The notes below the pieces were generated by a model. It had not been told where the DNA came from and did no database searches. It saw only the letters and a list, made by a program, of their open reading frames with translations. A DNA stretch of 64,000 bases from Neomegalonema sp. (GTDB taxonomy: Bacteria; Pseudomonadota; Alphaproteobacteria; Rhodobacterales; Rhodobacteraceae). Where the stretch lies: NCBI GenBank assembly GCA_022760355.1, contig JALEGB010000089.1, positions 42,543 through 106,542 on the forward strand, given 5' to 3'. Below are positions 38,648 to 49,112 of the stretch, in pieces. A program made the position numbers and the translations under genes. The first letter of the stretch is position 1. The number at the start of each line of letters is the position of its first letter.

Positions 38648-40033
38648 ATGCGCCTGCTTACCACTCTCCGCCGCCCGGCCAATACGCGCCGTACAAACGG
38701 CTCTGTCATGCGGCGCTTCGGCCGCGTCGTCAGTACGCTGTCTGTGTGCGCCCTCCCCCTTATCGGGACGTTGGCTCCGACGCTATCCGCTGCGCGCTCC
38801 TTGATCCGTGATGCGGAAATTGAGCGCACGCTGAAGATGTTCAGCGCGCCGATATACAAACAGGCGGGGCTCAACCATGAGCGCGCGCCCATATTTATGC
38901 TGAATGACAGCTCGTTGAACGCGTTTGTCACCGGCGGAAATGTTATGTTTCTGCATACCGGCATGCTGTTGGAGCTCGATACGCCGGATGAGCTGATCGC
39001 AGTAATCGCGCATGAGGCCGGGCACATTGTGGAGCGGCATGTCATCACGCGGATTGCGGCGGCCGGCAGCGCCCGAACCACGGCGATTATCTCAAGCCTC
39101 GTCGGCATCGGCGCCGCGTTGGCGGGCGGCGGCCGCGCCGGGGTGGCCGCCGCCTCCGCCGGATCTCATATTGCGCTGCGGGACCTGCTCAAATTTACCC
39201 GCGCCCAAGAAGCCGGCGCGGACCAACGCGGCGTGCTGCTGATGACGGCGGCGGGCATTGATCCAACGGCTATGCTGCGCGTGATGAAACGGTTTGATGA
39301 GCAAACGCCGCTCTTCGGGGTGAACCCGTACGCGCTGACTCACCCGCTCGGCCGAGCTCGAATCGTCATGCTTGAGGAAGCGGTGCGCAAGTCGGGCGCG
39401 CGCGGTCGCAAGCTGCCGAAGGAATTTTACTACTGGCATGCGCGTATGCGGGCGAAGCTGGATGGGTTCTTGGCGACGCCGGGCGGCAGCGGCGGTCTGC
39501 GCTTCGGCGTGCCTGAGTTCGATCTCTATCGCGAAGCGATTTACCTACATCGCCTGCCGGACCCGGAAGGCGCCCTCAAAACGGTCGACAAGTTGATCAA
39601 GATTCGGCCGTCCGACCCCTATTACTGGGAGCTGAAAGGGCAGATTCTCTATGAAAGCGGTCGCGGGCCGGAGGCTGTCGGCCCTTACCGCCGCGCTGCG
39701 AAGCTGGCGCCGCGGGAGCCGTTGATCGCCGCAGGCCTTGGCGAGGCTCTGCTCACGGTTGAAAAACCGAAGACGAATGCTGAGGCGCTGCGGGTGCTGG
39801 AGAAAGCTGCGATCGCCGATCCGCACAGCCCGGGCATGCGACGCTCGTTAGCGATCGCCTACGCCCGTAGCGGCAAGGAAGGGATGGCGGCCGTGGTGAC
39901 GGCGGAGCGGTTCGCCTTGGTGGGCCGGCTCGGCGATGCGCGGATCCACGCCGAACGCGCGCGACGCATGTTGCCAACCGGATCTCCGGGCTGGCTGCGC
40001 GCAGAGGACGTCTTGGCGCTGAAGCCAAGATAG
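38648..40033 (+). CDS. Periplasmic M48 metalloprotease with TPR tail (BepA/YfgC-like)
   Basis: The 461-residue protein has an export signal near residues 20-50 (VVSTLSVCALPLIGTLAP). The gluzincin motif is IAHEAGHIVERH, with the third zinc ligand in AQEAGADQRGVLLM. The C-terminal 200 residues form tetratricopeptide-like helices (YYWELKGQILYESGRGPEAV). By analogy with BepA it may degrade or chaperone outer membrane proteins. The DsbA-like gene 70 bp downstream on the same strand fits a periplasmic folding unit. Confidence 0.9.
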   Translation: MRLLTTLRRPANTRRTNGSVMRRFGRVVSTLSVCALPLIGTLAPTLSAARSLIRDAEIERTLKMFSAPIYKQAGLNHERAPIFMLNDSSLNAFVTGGNVMFLHTGMLLELDTPDELIAVIAHEAGHIVERHVITRIAAAGSARTTAIISSLVGIGAALAGGGRAGVAAASAGSHIALRDLLKFTRAQEAGADQRGVLLMTAAGIDPTAMLRVMKRFDEQTPLFGVNPYALTHPLGRARIVMLEEAVRKSGARGRKLPKEFYYWHARMRAKLDGFLATPGGSGGLRFGVPEFDLYREAIYLHRLPDPEGALKTVDKLIKIRPSDPYYWELKGQILYESGRGPEAVGPYRRAAKLAPREPLIAAGLGEALLTVEKPKTNAEALRVLEKAAIADPHSPGMRRSLAIAYARSGKEGMAAVVTAERFALVGRLGDARIHAERARRMLPTGSPGWLRAEDVLALKPR

Positions 40034-40103
40034 CGTTTACCCGCTGGGGCGCGTGGCGCCGGGGATGATTGCGCGCGCCGCGCGCTGAATAGGGAGTTTG
40101 GCA

Positions 40104-40880
40104 ATGTTTGCATCGGTTCGGAAATTGCGCGGTCGCGTCGTCGCGGGCGCTGTGCTCGGCGCTTTACTGGCCGTTGGGGCGGCTGCGCCGCTGTGGCAGA
40201 GCGCCGAGGCGGAAAATCGCTATGCGAAGATGAGCGCGGAGGAGCGTAAGGCGTTCGGCAAAGAAGTGCGCGCTTATCTGTTGGAAAATCCGGGCGTGAT
40301 CATGGAGGCCGTCGCGTTGCTTGAGGCGCGTCGCAAGGCGGAGGCGATCGCGGACGTCCAAAAGGAAGTCGGCGAAGGGCTGTTCATTACCGAGGATGGC
40401 GCCAAGGACGGCAAGCTGTTGATGGTGGAGTTCACCGATTATGACTGCCCATGGTGCCGCCGGGTGCGTCCGGAAGTCGCCTCGTTCCTGAAGTCTGACA
40501 AAGACGTTCGTTATGTCGTTCGGGTTCTGCCGCGGGTTGGCAGCGAGGCGCCGGAGCGCGCGGCGATTGCGGCGACGCTGCAGGATCGTGAAAAGGCGAC
40601 CAAACTGCACGAAGCCATGATGGGCCATGAGGGCCGTCTGGACCCGGCCGCGGTTCTGGCCTTGGCGGCGAAAGTTGGTCTGGATACGGATAAGCTGACC
40701 AAGGACATGGCGGGCCCCGCCGTCGCGACGCGTTTGGAGAAAAACAACGAGGCGGCGCGGCGATTGGGCATCAATGGCACGCCCGGTTTCGTTCTGGGCA
40801 GCGGCGTGATTCCAGGCGCGGTGCCGGCGGCCGAGTTCAAGCGCTATGCCGCGCAGAGCCGTAAGGACGCTGCAAAATAA
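40104..40880 (+). CDS. DsbA-family thiol:disulfide oxidoreductase
   Basis: The 258-residue thioredoxin-fold protein has a membrane or export segment (RVVAGAVLGALLAVGAAAPLW), an N-terminal helical region (KEVRAYLLENPGVIMEAVAL), and the active site DYDCPWCRRVRPEV. The cis-Pro loop is in NGTPGFVLGS. These features match the Com1/ScsC-like branch rather than classical DsbA. The ATG at 40104 has AGGGAG 7 nt upstream; the track uses a TTG at 40098. It is probably cotranscribed with the M48 protease gene. Confidence 0.9.
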   Translation: MFASVRKLRGRVVAGAVLGALLAVGAAAPLWQSAEAENRYAKMSAEERKAFGKEVRAYLLENPGVIMEAVALLEARRKAEAIADVQKEVGEGLFITEDGAKDGKLLMVEFTDYDCPWCRRVRPEVASFLKSDKDVRYVVRVLPRVGSEAPERAAIAATLQDREKATKLHEAMMGHEGRLDPAAVLALAAKVGLDTDKLTKDMAGPAVATRLEKNNEAARRLGINGTPGFVLGSGVIPGAVPAAEFKRYAAQSRKDAAK

Positions 40881-41136
40881 GCGCACATCGGCAAGGTTAT
40901 CGGGGGTTCGGGGCGGGCGTGTCGTCCCGGCCCCTTGGCGCCTGTCTTGCGGTGATCTTTCGTAGTTCCGTGCTCCGCGCCTGTTGCGTGGGCGGGTCGT
41001 CTGCGTATATGCAGCGCGTCAATTCGGCGCGATTGGGGACGCGCTTAGCCGCAAGGTGCGGAATTGTTCTTATGCGGTTGTGTGGGAACGGGCGGTACTA
41101 TTTTAGTCGAGCGGGCGCCTGCGGGCGGCCATAGCG

Positions 41137-41685
41137 ATGCGAGAGAGCATGACGAAAGCCGACACGAGCAAAAAGGAGGTCCGCGTTGAGGACCTTCGTC
41201 GCCAAGAAGCCGCTGCCGCGGATGTCGCGTTTATTGAGGCTTTGGCGAAGCTTCTGCGCGAAAATGATCTGACTGAAATCGAGGTTGAGCGCGAATTCGG
41301 CGATGATGACGAGCTCAAAGTTCGGCTGAGCCGCGGTGTGACGATCGCCCATGCGCCTGCGCCCGCGTCGATGGCGGCGGCCCCGCTGGCGGCGCCTGTC
41401 GCGGCGGCGGCGCCTGCCGCTACGGCAGGTGAAGTTGACCCTGCGGACGATCCGGGCTGCGTCACCTCACCGATGGTCGGTACGGTGTATCTGGCGGCGG
41501 AGCCAGGCGCAGCGCCGTTCGTTTCAGTGGGCGACGCGGTAGAGGCCGGCCAGACCTTGCTGATCATCGAAGCGATGAAAACGATGAACCAGATCCCAAG
41601 CCCGCGCGCGGGCGTTGTGAAAAAGATCTTGGTCTCGAACGAGCAGCCAATTGAGTTTGGCGCGCCGCTTCTGATCTTGGAATAA
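41137..41685 (+). CDS. accB: Biotin carboxyl carrier protein of acetyl-CoA carboxylase
   Basis: The 182-residue carrier holds the biotin that shuttles carboxyl groups in fatty acid synthesis. The N-terminal helical part is charged, then an Ala/Pro linker, then the biotinyl domain [17 protein letters not shown] with the biotinylated Lys in EAMKTMN. The start could be 41137 or the ATG at 41149. In many alphaproteobacteria aroQ lies directly before accB; here the 250 bp upstream hold no gene. accC follows. Confidence 0.95.
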   Translation: MRESMTKADTSKKEVRVEDLRRQEAAAADVAFIEALAKLLRENDLTEIEVEREFGDDDELKVRLSRGVTIAHAPAPASMAAAPLAAPVAAAAPAATAGEVDPADDPGCVTSPMVGTVYLAAEPGAAPFVSVGDAVEAGQTLLIIEAMKTMNQIPSPRAGVVKKILVSNEQPIEFGAPLLILE

Positions 41686-41764
41686 CGACGAGTTTGCGTT
41701 GCGGCCGCGCTCCGTCTCGGGGCGTCGCCGCGGCTCCCCTACCCGCTCCGGGAAGGACACTGAC

Positions 41765-43111
41765 GTGTTTAATAAAATTCTAATAGCGAACCGGGGCGAA
41801 ATCGCACTGCGTATTTTGCGCGCCTGTCGTGAAATGGACATCAAGACGGTCGCCGTACATTCGACCGCCGATGTCGACGCGATGCATGTCCGGCTGGCTG
41901 ATGAAAGTGTTTGCGTCGGACCGAATGCGGCGGCGCAAAGCTACCTGAATATTCCGGCGATTATCACCGCGTGTGAGCTGACCGGCGCGGAAGCCATTCA
42001 CCCAGGTTACGGTTTCCTGTCAGAGAACGCGAACTTTGCGCAGATCGTGGCGGAGCACGGCCTGACCTTTATTGGCCCGACGGCCGAGCATATCCGGCTG
42101 ATGGGCGATAAGATCGCTGCGAAAGACACCATGCGCCGGCTTGGCGTGCCCTGCGTGCCGGGGTCCGACGGCGCTGTGACGGACCCCAAGAAGGCGCTCA
42201 AAGTCGCGGACGAAATCGGCTTTCCCGTGCTGGTCAAGGCCGCGTCGGGCGGTGGCGGCCGCGGTATGAAGGTTGCGGCCACGCGGGATGATCTGGCTGA
42301 GGCGATGTCGACCGCGCGCGCCGAAGCGAAAGCCGCGTTCGGCGATGATAGCGTCTATCTGGAGAAGTATCTCTCCCTGCCCCGCCATATCGAAGTGCAG
42401 GTCGTCGCAGACTCGCACGGCAATGTGGTGCATCTGGGCGAGCGGGACTGCTCATTGCAGCGTCGGCACCAGAAGGTGCTGGAGGAGGCGCCGTCGCCAG
42501 CGCTTACCCAGGCCCAGCGCGATGAAATCGGTGAGATCGTCGTCGCCGCCGTCAAAGAGATGGGCTATCTCGGCGTTGGCACGATCGAGTTCCTGTATGA
42601 AGGCGGGCGGTTCTATTTCATCGAGATGAATACCCGTCTACAGGTCGAGCATCCGGTCACTGAGGCGATCTACAGCGTCGACCTGGTGCGGGAGCAGATC
42701 CGAATCGCCTCAGGTGAGAAGCTGTCGTTCAAGCAGAAGGATCTGGTTGCGCGCGGCCATGCGATCGAGTGCCGGATCAATGCGGAAAACCCGCGCACCT
42801 TCGCGCCCTCGCCCGGCGAAGTGAAAAGTTTTCACGCGCCAGGGGGGCTCGGCGTCCGGATGGATAGCGCGATCTATAACGGCTATCGGATCCCGCCCTA
42901 CTATGACAGTTTGATCGGCAAGCTGATCGTCCATGGCGAAAATCGGCAGGAATGCGTCATGCGTATGCGCCGCGCCATTGCCGAAACCGTTGTTGATGGC
43001 GTCGAGAGCACGACGCTCCTGTTCCACAAGATCGGCGTCGATCCGGACTTTGTGAACGGCGACTATCATATCCACTGGCTCGAGCGTTGGCTCGCGCAGA
43101 TGGACGACTAA
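41765..43111 (+). CDS. accC: Acetyl-CoA carboxylase biotin carboxylase subunit
   Basis: The 448-residue ATP-grasp enzyme carboxylates the biotin on AccB. Motifs: [19 protein letters not shown], the ATP loop [33 protein letters not shown] and the catalytic [15 protein letters not shown] use the GTG at 41765, with GGAAGGA just upstream, because the family starts at this residue; the track start (41699) adds 22 unrelated residues. It forms an operon with accB, and a terminator follows. Confidence 0.96.
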   Translation: MFNKILIANRGEIALRILRACREMDIKTVAVHSTADVDAMHVRLADESVCVGPNAAAQSYLNIPAIITACELTGAEAIHPGYGFLSENANFAQIVAEHGLTFIGPTAEHIRLMGDKIAAKDTMRRLGVPCVPGSDGAVTDPKKALKVADEIGFPVLVKAASGGGGRGMKVAATRDDLAEAMSTARAEAKAAFGDDSVYLEKYLSLPRHIEVQVVADSHGNVVHLGERDCSLQRRHQKVLEEAPSPALTQAQRDEIGEIVVAAVKEMGYLGVGTIEFLYEGGRFYFIEMNTRLQVEHPVTEAIYSVDLVREQIRIASGEKLSFKQKDLVARGHAIECRINAENPRTFAPSPGEVKSFHAPGGLGVRMDSAIYNGYRIPPYYDSLIGKLIVHGENRQECVMRMRRAIAETVVDGVESTTLLFHKIGVDPDFVNGDYHIHWLERWLAQMDD

Positions 43112-43138
43112 CTCAGAGGACTATTTTTCTCGCAGCGG

Positions 43139-43176
43139 GCGAGCGGCATTCGATGTCGCTCGCTTGTTTTGTTTTG
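43139..43176 (+). terminator. Rho-independent terminator after accC
   Basis: GCGAGCGGCAT-TCG-ATGTCGCTCGC makes an 11 bp stem with one G-T pair, followed by TTGTTTTGTTTT. It lies 28 bp after accC and upstream of aat, so aat likely has its own promoter or depends on readthrough. Confidence 0.8.
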
Positions 43177-43209
43177 GCCGGCGCCCAGCAGCTATGCTCT
43201 AATCATCGC

Positions 43210-43860
43210 ATGAGTGATCGCGGAGTCGAACTGAACCCGACCTTGCTTCTAAACGCATATGCGGTCGGCGTGTTCCCAATGGCGGAGCATGCGGATGATC
43301 CGGAGGTTTTCTGGGTTGATCCGCCCATGCGCGGCGTCATGCCGCTCGGCGCTTTTCATGTGCCAAAAAGCCTGGCGAAGCGAATGCGCCGCCCGGACTA
43401 CACTGTAACCGTCAACCGCGCTTTTGACGCGGTCGTGGATGGATGCGCGGATCGGTCTGAGACATGGATCAATGCGCGCATACGCGGTCTGTATAGCGAT
43501 TTGCACGAGTTCGGCTACGGCCATTCGATCGAAGTCTGGATGCAGGATCAACTCGTTGGCGGGCTTTATGGCGTCGCCCTCGGCGGCGCATTTTTTGGCG
43601 AGAGCATGTTCAGCCGCGCGCCGGATGCGTCAAAAATCGCGCTGGTCTATCTTGTCGCGCGGCTTCGGACGGGGCGCTTTACGCTGCTGGACAGCCAGTT
43701 TGTAACCTCGCATCTGCGGAAGTTCGGCGCTGTCGAGGTGTCCCGCAAGGAGTATCATCGACAGCTTGAAGCTGCGCTGCCGATTGAGGCGGAGTTTCTG
43801 GCGTTGGATCCTGACACGCCGGTTCAAGGGGTTTTGCAGTTGAGCACCCAAACATCGTAG
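43210..43860 (+). CDS. aat: Leucyl/phenylalanyl-tRNA-protein transferase
   Basis: The 216-residue N-end rule enzyme adds Leu or Phe to proteins with N-terminal Arg or Lys, marking them for ClpAP. Characteristic segments are [44 protein letters not shown] and [13 protein letters not shown] use the ATG at 43210, where the family begins, not the track start 41 codons upstream, which would overlap the terminator. The last 37 bp overlap the convergent DUF2155 gene. Confidence 0.94.
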   Translation: MSDRGVELNPTLLLNAYAVGVFPMAEHADDPEVFWVDPPMRGVMPLGAFHVPKSLAKRMRRPDYTVTVNRAFDAVVDGCADRSETWINARIRGLYSDLHEFGYGHSIEVWMQDQLVGGLYGVALGGAFFGESMFSRAPDASKIALVYLVARLRTGRFTLLDSQFVTSHLRKFGAVEVSRKEYHRQLEAALPIEAEFLALDPDTPVQGVLQLSTQTS

Positions 43861-44351
43861 CGCGGATGGTCCATCGCGGAGAGCGCGGGGGATGACGCGA
43901 ACATCCAACCAGAGAACAGGCGCGTAGCTGGGGCCGTTTTCGTGTCTTCGATTTGCAGGAAGGCGCTCGACTCGGGCGCTCGCTCCGCCGGACGGCGGAA
44001 GCAGGCCGCCACCGTAATTTCCAGCCGCCACAACGTCACCTTGCCAGGCGCCGGCGCTTCGATCGTTTTCAGCTCGCCCGTGAGCTTGTCGATCCCCCGC
44101 AGCGTGACTTGAACGCCTGGAATGGACGCCACCGGCTCGGGCTTGGGCTCTTCCGGTTTGGGCGCATCCTCGAGCCGATCGGTTGGCGCCCCTTCCGGCT
44201 TAGGCTTGGTCTCCGCCTCGTCCTCAGGTTTTGGGGGACCAAGCTCCGCGAAGGGATCATCGGCGCTGGTTTGGGCGGCAAGGATGGTCGCCGGCGCGCA
44301 CATCAACAGCGCGAGCGCTAGACATTGAGCGGCTGGGCGTCGCATGATCAT
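43824..44351 (-). CDS. Exported DUF2155 protein
   Basis: The 175-residue protein has a signal peptide ([18 protein letters not shown]), then a Pro/Glu/Lys-rich spacer (residues 35-75), then the DUF2155 domain ([56 protein letters not shown]). It is found across alphaproteobacteria next to mlaD and NDUFA12 genes; the function is unknown. The start is coupled to mlaD by an ATGA overlap. The 3' end overlaps aat. Confidence 0.9.
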   Translation of the reverse strand: MIMRRPAAQCLALALLMCAPATILAAQTSADDPFAELGPPKPEDEAETKPKPEGAPTDRLEDAPKPEEPKPEPVASIPGVQVTLRGIDKLTGELKTIEAPAPGKVTLWRLEITVAACFRRPAERAPESSAFLQIEDTKTAPATRLFSGWMFASSPALSAMDHPRYDVWVLNCKTP

Positions 44352-44821
44352 TTCTTGCCGGCGTCCTTGTCGCCACCGGTGGCGAACTTGGCGAGCAACT
44401 CAAGCAGGCTGACAGAGGGCTGGGTATTGGTGATGACGCCGCCGTCCTTCAGCAGAACATCGTGGCCGCCCGGATCAATGGCGATGAAGGTTGAGCCGAG
44501 CAGACCTTCGACATCGACTTTGGCGATTGCGTCCTTCGTGATCTCGATCGATTTGTCGATGTTCATCACAACAAGCGCTTTGTAGGTTGCTGGGTCGAGC
44601 TTCACTTCGGCGACTCGGCCGATTTTCACGCCCGCAATTCGCACATCGATGCCTGCGGAGACGCCGTTGACGCTGGAGAACTTGGCGCTAATCGCATGCT
44701 CAGCGCCGCTTGAGGAGCTGACCCCATCGCTTTGAGCGGCGTAAACGCCGAACCCGACTGCGACTGCGAGCACCGCCGCGCCGATCGCGGTTTCCACTGG
44801 ACTTTCAATCACAACCGCCAT
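44348..44821 (-). CDS. mlaD: MlaD-family phospholipid transport protein
   Basis: The 157-residue protein has an N-terminal membrane anchor (ETAIGAAVLAVAVGFGVYAA) and one MCE domain (ISAKFSSVNGVSAGIDVRIA, GLLGSTFIAIDPGG). In the Mla pathway, hexameric MlaD carries phospholipids between the inner and outer membranes. The other Mla components are not adjacent, which is common in alphaproteobacteria. It is translationally coupled to DUF2155 and lies 122 bp after the NDUFA12 gene. Confidence 0.9.
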   Translation of the reverse strand: MAVVIESPVETAIGAAVLAVAVGFGVYAAQSDGVSSSSGAEHAISAKFSSVNGVSAGIDVRIAGVKIGRVAEVKLDPATYKALVVMNIDKSIEITKDAIAKVDVEGLLGSTFIAIDPGGHDVLLKDGGVITNTQPSVSLLELLAKFATGGDKDAGKK

Positions 44822-44943
44822 TGCCGCTTCCCCTAATCTCGACGCGCCGCGTCAGGCCGCCATTTCTGGCGGACGGAAAAATGCATAGAGAAACGGCCTG
44901 CGAGATCGCCAACCGTTCACACTCAGCCTGCTGTAATGCCTGC

Positions 44944-45324
44944 TTACTTCGGCGTCCATGCCTCATAGTCGCCAGAGGCGCGCGGGCGTGCGCCTTCGCG
45001 CAAGGGCGAGCCTTTTGGGCGATAGGCTTCGTCCGTGCCGGTCATGTTCGGCGTATGCGCGGCTTCCCACGGTTTCTTCGGCAGCGGCTCTTTGGTGGGC
45101 GGCTGTTTGTAGGTGTGGTGCAGCCAGCCATGCCAATCTGCTGGGACTTTGGACGCCTCTACGTTGCCTTCGTACAGAACCCAGCGACGAGCGCTGTCGC
45201 GCGTCTCGTAGTACTTATTGCCGTACTCGTCCTCGCCGACGAAACGGCCTTTGAAAGCAGTGAACAGGCGTGTGCCCAATGGGCGACCGGTCCACCAGGC
45301 GAATAGATCGCGAAATAGGCTCAC
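44944..45324 (-). CDS. NADH:ubiquinone oxidoreductase subunit NDUFA12 family
   Basis: The 126-residue protein is a homologue of the mitochondrial complex I accessory subunit NDUFA12 (B17.2), found among bacteria mainly in alphaproteobacteria. Landmarks are TAFKGRFVGEDEYGNKYYET, RRWVLYEG, PADWHGWLHHT and the C-terminal HTPNMTGTDEAYRP. It supports assembly or stability of complex I on the cytosolic side. It is a useful lineage marker for the window. Confidence 0.94.
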   Translation of the reverse strand: MSLFRDLFAWWTGRPLGTRLFTAFKGRFVGEDEYGNKYYETRDSARRWVLYEGNVEASKVPADWHGWLHHTYKQPPTKEPLPKKPWEAAHTPNMTGTDEAYRPKGSPLREGARPRASGDYEAWTPK

Positions 45325-45653
45325 GAGGCGCTCCTCGGCATTTGCGCACCCAATTTGGCGCGCCGTTTACGCTGGTCCCAATTGCGCGTTTTATGCCCGT
45401 GTGCGCAGCTTCAGTCCAGTGAAGCGTCACGTGCAAAATGGCGCAGCTGCAACAGTCACTAATTCCTAGACAAGTTAACGTTGCGTTTAACGTAAGGTCA
45501 GCCGTTGACGGTTGGCCTTTCAATCACGCTTGGTTGGTTCGTCACACTAGGGCGACAATGTGACGACAAGTTGCGACCGTTTGATGAAGGCGCGCATTGA
45601 GAGACGCGTCCGTCCGGCGGTGTCGCCCGAGCACAGGATCGGGAGGGACAAAC
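45325..45653. other. Divergent promoter region between NDUFA12 and FadL-like genes
   Basis: The region has 329 bp and no gene. It contains the direct-repeat-like TTAACGTTGCGTTTAACGTA at about 45476 and the inverted repeat at 45540. Both are candidate regulator sites for the outer membrane protein gene. I could not assign -35/-10 elements. Confidence 0.45.
45540..45565. promoter_or_regulatory. Inverted repeat CGTCACA-N12-TGTGACG upstream of the FadL gene
   Basis: Perfect 7 bp arms are separated by 12 bp, about 90 bp before the start codon. The spacing suits a dimeric repressor or activator. The regulator is unknown. Confidence 0.4.
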
Positions 45654-46862
45654 ATGACCAAACAGACGACGCGCTTGCTGCTGGCCGGCGCAATCGCAGC
45701 GTCCGCAAGCATGGCGCATGCGGGCGGCTTCGCACTTAAAGAAGCGAGCACTTCGGCGCAGGGCACATCCTTCGCCAGCGCGACCTCGGGCGATGACGAC
45801 ATCACCTACAGCTTTTTCAACCCGGCGGCGCTTCGCTCGGTCAAAGGGCTTCAATTCGCATTCAGCAACTCCTTCATCGCGCCTTCTGCTGAGCTGGAAA
45901 CGTCGGGCGGAACCTTCGACGGCGGCGAGAGCGCCTTCCTTGGCGCGTTTTACATCGGCGCGCGGGTCAGCGAGAAAACCGTTGTCGGCATCAGCGTCAG
46001 CGCGCCGTTCGGTCTCGCCACCGAATATGACAAACAGTGGACCGGCAAGTTTGATGGGCTGCGGACGGATCTAAGGACCTTCGCGATCTCGCCGATGATT
46101 TCGTACGATATTACGAAGGATTTCACGATCGGCGTCGGCTTCACCTACTTGTACGGCACGCTGGTGTTCGAGAATGCGCGGAATCTGGGCTTCACTGCGA
46201 ATTCTGAGCTAACTGGCGATGGCGACGCGTTTGGTTTCTCCGCGGGCTTTTTGTGGGATGTGACGCCGCACGCCACGATCGGCGTGGCTTTCAAATCCGG
46301 CTACAACTTCAACGGTGAAGGCAAGCTTGAGATCCGCTCGGGCCTGTTCAACAGCGATACCGACGGCGTCAAGGCGAGCGCCGACCTACCCGGCGTTCTC
46401 AGCTTCGGCGCCAGCTTCGATGTGACCGATCGGTTCCGGATGATGGGCGAAGTCCAGTGGCAGATGTGGAGTTCGCTGGATGTGTTCTCGATCCACGTGC
46501 CCGGCCAGGCGCCGACCCCGGACACATTCGGATACAAGGACGCGTTGTTCGTCGCGGTTGGCGGCGAGTACAAAGCGACTGACGACTTCACGCTGCGCAC
46601 AGGCGTTGCGTTTGATCAGACCCCGACCGTTGATTCGCATCGCTCGCCGCGGATCCCTGATGGCGACCGGATGTGGCTCTCCGCCGGTGCGTCCTACAAA
46701 ATGACCGATAAGCTCAAGATCGACCTCGCCTACTCCTACCTGTTCACGCTTGAGAAGAGCGCGATCCCTCTCGATACGGATGGCAATGGCGTTGATGACG
46801 AGACCGCTTCGTCAAAGGGCCGCGTCCATATTCTGTCGCTCGGTGCATCCTACGATTTCTAA
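45654..46862 (+). CDS. OmpP1/FadL-type outer membrane transporter
   Basis: The 402-residue beta-barrel protein has a signal peptide (RLLLAGAIAASASMAHA-G). The mature N-terminus GGFALKEASTSAQGTSFA plus the FNPAALRSVKG segment are classic for FadL, whose N-terminal hatch plugs the barrel. It takes up long-chain fatty acids or other hydrophobic compounds. The C-terminus ends in an aromatic barrel signal (LGASYDF). GGGAGG precedes the ATG at 45654; the track start is 19 codons upstream. A repeat copy follows directly after the stop. Confidence 0.92.
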   Translation: MTKQTTRLLLAGAIAASASMAHAGGFALKEASTSAQGTSFASATSGDDDITYSFFNPAALRSVKGLQFAFSNSFIAPSAELETSGGTFDGGESAFLGAFYIGARVSEKTVVGISVSAPFGLATEYDKQWTGKFDGLRTDLRTFAISPMISYDITKDFTIGVGFTYLYGTLVFENARNLGFTANSELTGDGDAFGFSAGFLWDVTPHATIGVAFKSGYNFNGEGKLEIRSGLFNSDTDGVKASADLPGVLSFGASFDVTDRFRMMGEVQWQMWSSLDVFSIHVPGQAPTPDTFGYKDALFVAVGGEYKATDDFTLRTGVAFDQTPTVDSHRSPRIPDGDRMWLSAGASYKMTDKLKIDLAYSYLFTLEKSAIPLDTDGNGVDDETASSKGRVHILSLGASYDF

Positions 46863-46863
46863 A

Positions 46864-46921
46864 GCGATTTGAAGTTAGATGGCCCCATCTAACGGCTCGC
46901 AAATCGCGACCAAACTGAGAC
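46864..46921 (+). repeat. Dispersed palindromic repeat, copy 2
   Basis: It begins one base after the FadL stop codon. The outer arms GCGATTTG and CAAATCGC enclose a perfect inner palindrome, GTTAGATGGCCCCATCTAAC. It differs from copy 1 at about three of 58 positions; one change keeps pairing in the inner stem (A-T here, G-T pairing in copy 1), which suggests selection on the fold. Confidence 0.75.
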
Positions 46922-46966
46922 TTAGAGCTTGTTGAATGGTTCCGTGAAACATCAACAAGCTCTAAG
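46921..46966. repeat. Perfect 15 bp inverted repeat after the FadL gene
   Basis: CTTAGAGCTTGTTGA and TCAACAAGCTCTAAG are exact reverse complements around a 16 bp loop. It joins the end of repeat copy 2. It could be a transcript hairpin or the collapsed ends of a small mobile element. No target duplication is visible. Confidence 0.7.
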
Positions 46967-46990
46967 GGCGTCAGCGAGGGATGAGCATGA

Positions 46991-47017
46991 AGGGAGCGCC
47001 TCGGCGCTCCTTTTTTA
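46991..47017 (+). terminator. Rho-independent terminator between the FadL gene and tgt
   Basis: GGAGCGCC-TC-GGCGCTCC is an 8 bp perfect stem, extended by weak pairs, followed by six T residues. It ends transcription from the FadL gene just before the convergent tgt stop codon. Confidence 0.85.
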
Positions 47018-47022
47018 ATTGA

Positions 47023-48204
<1,182 letters not shown>

Positions 48205-48262
48205 TTACGGCGCGCGCGCCGCGTCAGCGCCGCAAGGCGCAAACCGTTCGGAGGAGTAGTGA

Positions 48263-48640
48263 ATGGCGGATGGGGTCGAGCGAGACAAGGTGGAGCCGGC
48301 GGAAGGCGAACCGCTGATCAAGCCGTCCAGCACGGAGCATCCGCTGTTCGACGCGGTGATTGAAGCCTTGAGGACGGTGTACGATCCGGAAATTCCAGTG
48401 AATATCCACGATCTAGGCCTCATATACAGCGTGCAAATCTCGGAAGACAGCGATGTCGCCGTTGAGATGACGCTGACAGCGCCGGGCTGCCCCGTTGCGG
48501 GTGAAATACCCGGTTGGGTCGCCGATGCGATCGATCCCGTGGCCGGCGTGCGTCGGGTCGATGTCGAGATTGTCTGGGATCCGCCATGGAATATGTCAAT
48601 GATGTCCGACGAAGCCCGGCTCGAGCTTGGTATGCTTTGA
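48263..48640 (+). CDS. sufT: SufT / MIP18 (DUF59) iron-sulfur assembly protein
   Basis: The 125-residue DUF59 protein has the family core TVYDPEIPVNIHDLGLIYSV, MTLTAPGCPVAGEIPGWV and IVWDPPWNMSMMSDEARLEL. SufT proteins help load or mature iron-sulfur clusters. GGAGGAG lies upstream of the ATG. An A-type carrier gene follows 12 bp downstream. These two usually close a suf operon; here sufBCDS are not adjacent, so the pair is probably a detached suf tail. Confidence 0.92.
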   Translation: MADGVERDKVEPAEGEPLIKPSSTEHPLFDAVIEALRTVYDPEIPVNIHDLGLIYSVQISEDSDVAVEMTLTAPGCPVAGEIPGWVADAIDPVAGVRRVDVEIVWDPPWNMSMMSDEARLELGML

Positions 48641-48652
48641 GGAGAATGGACG

Positions 48653-49009
48653 ATGTTTAGCATCCCTGGCCAGAAAGCCGTCACCCTCACCCCGGCCGCC
48701 GCCGGGCAGATCCGGCGCTTGATGACTGAGTCGGAAGGCAAGGTGAAGGGTCTGCGCATTGGCGTCAAAAAAGGCGGCTGCGCGGGCATGGAATATGTCA
48801 TGGAGTTCGCCGAACAGGTTGGCGAGCATGATGAGCTCGTCGAGCAGGATGGCGCCTGCGTCATGATCGCGCCAATGGCGGCGATGTTCATGATCGGCAC
48901 CGAAATCGATTACAAAACCGGGCTGCTGGAAAGCGGTTTTGAGTTTCGGAATCCGAATGTGGTCGATGCGTGCGGCTGCGGCGAATCGGTGAAGTTCGCA
49001 GGCCAGTAG
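48653..49009 (+). CDS. A-type iron-sulfur carrier (IscA/SufA family)
   Basis: The 118-residue carrier has the three conserved cysteines of the family, one in KKGGCAGMEY and two in the C-terminal DACGCGES. These bind a transferable 2Fe-2S or 4Fe-4S cluster. The N-terminus (VTLTPAAAGQIRRLM) is typical. It is the second gene of a two-gene unit with sufT, which points to SufA rather than ErpA. Confidence 0.93.
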   Translation: MFSIPGQKAVTLTPAAAGQIRRLMTESEGKVKGLRIGVKKGGCAGMEYVMEFAEQVGEHDELVEQDGACVMIAPMAAMFMIGTEIDYKTGLLESGFEFRNPNVVDACGCGESVKFAGQ

Positions 49010-49112
49010 GCTCTCGGTCGCCCTCTGCTCTGGCGCGGAACGGCGTTAGGCGCGCCTTGCGCCGGCTCGGAGGAGCTGGCATAGCTGTCCCGTTAACCGA
49101 AGGGGGCGGCGC

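Noticed and set aside
45470-45500. Possible LiuR-type operator TTAACGTTGCGTTTAACGTA
   Set aside because: It resembles the known palindrome but has an extra base and imperfect symmetry, so I do not assign a regulator.
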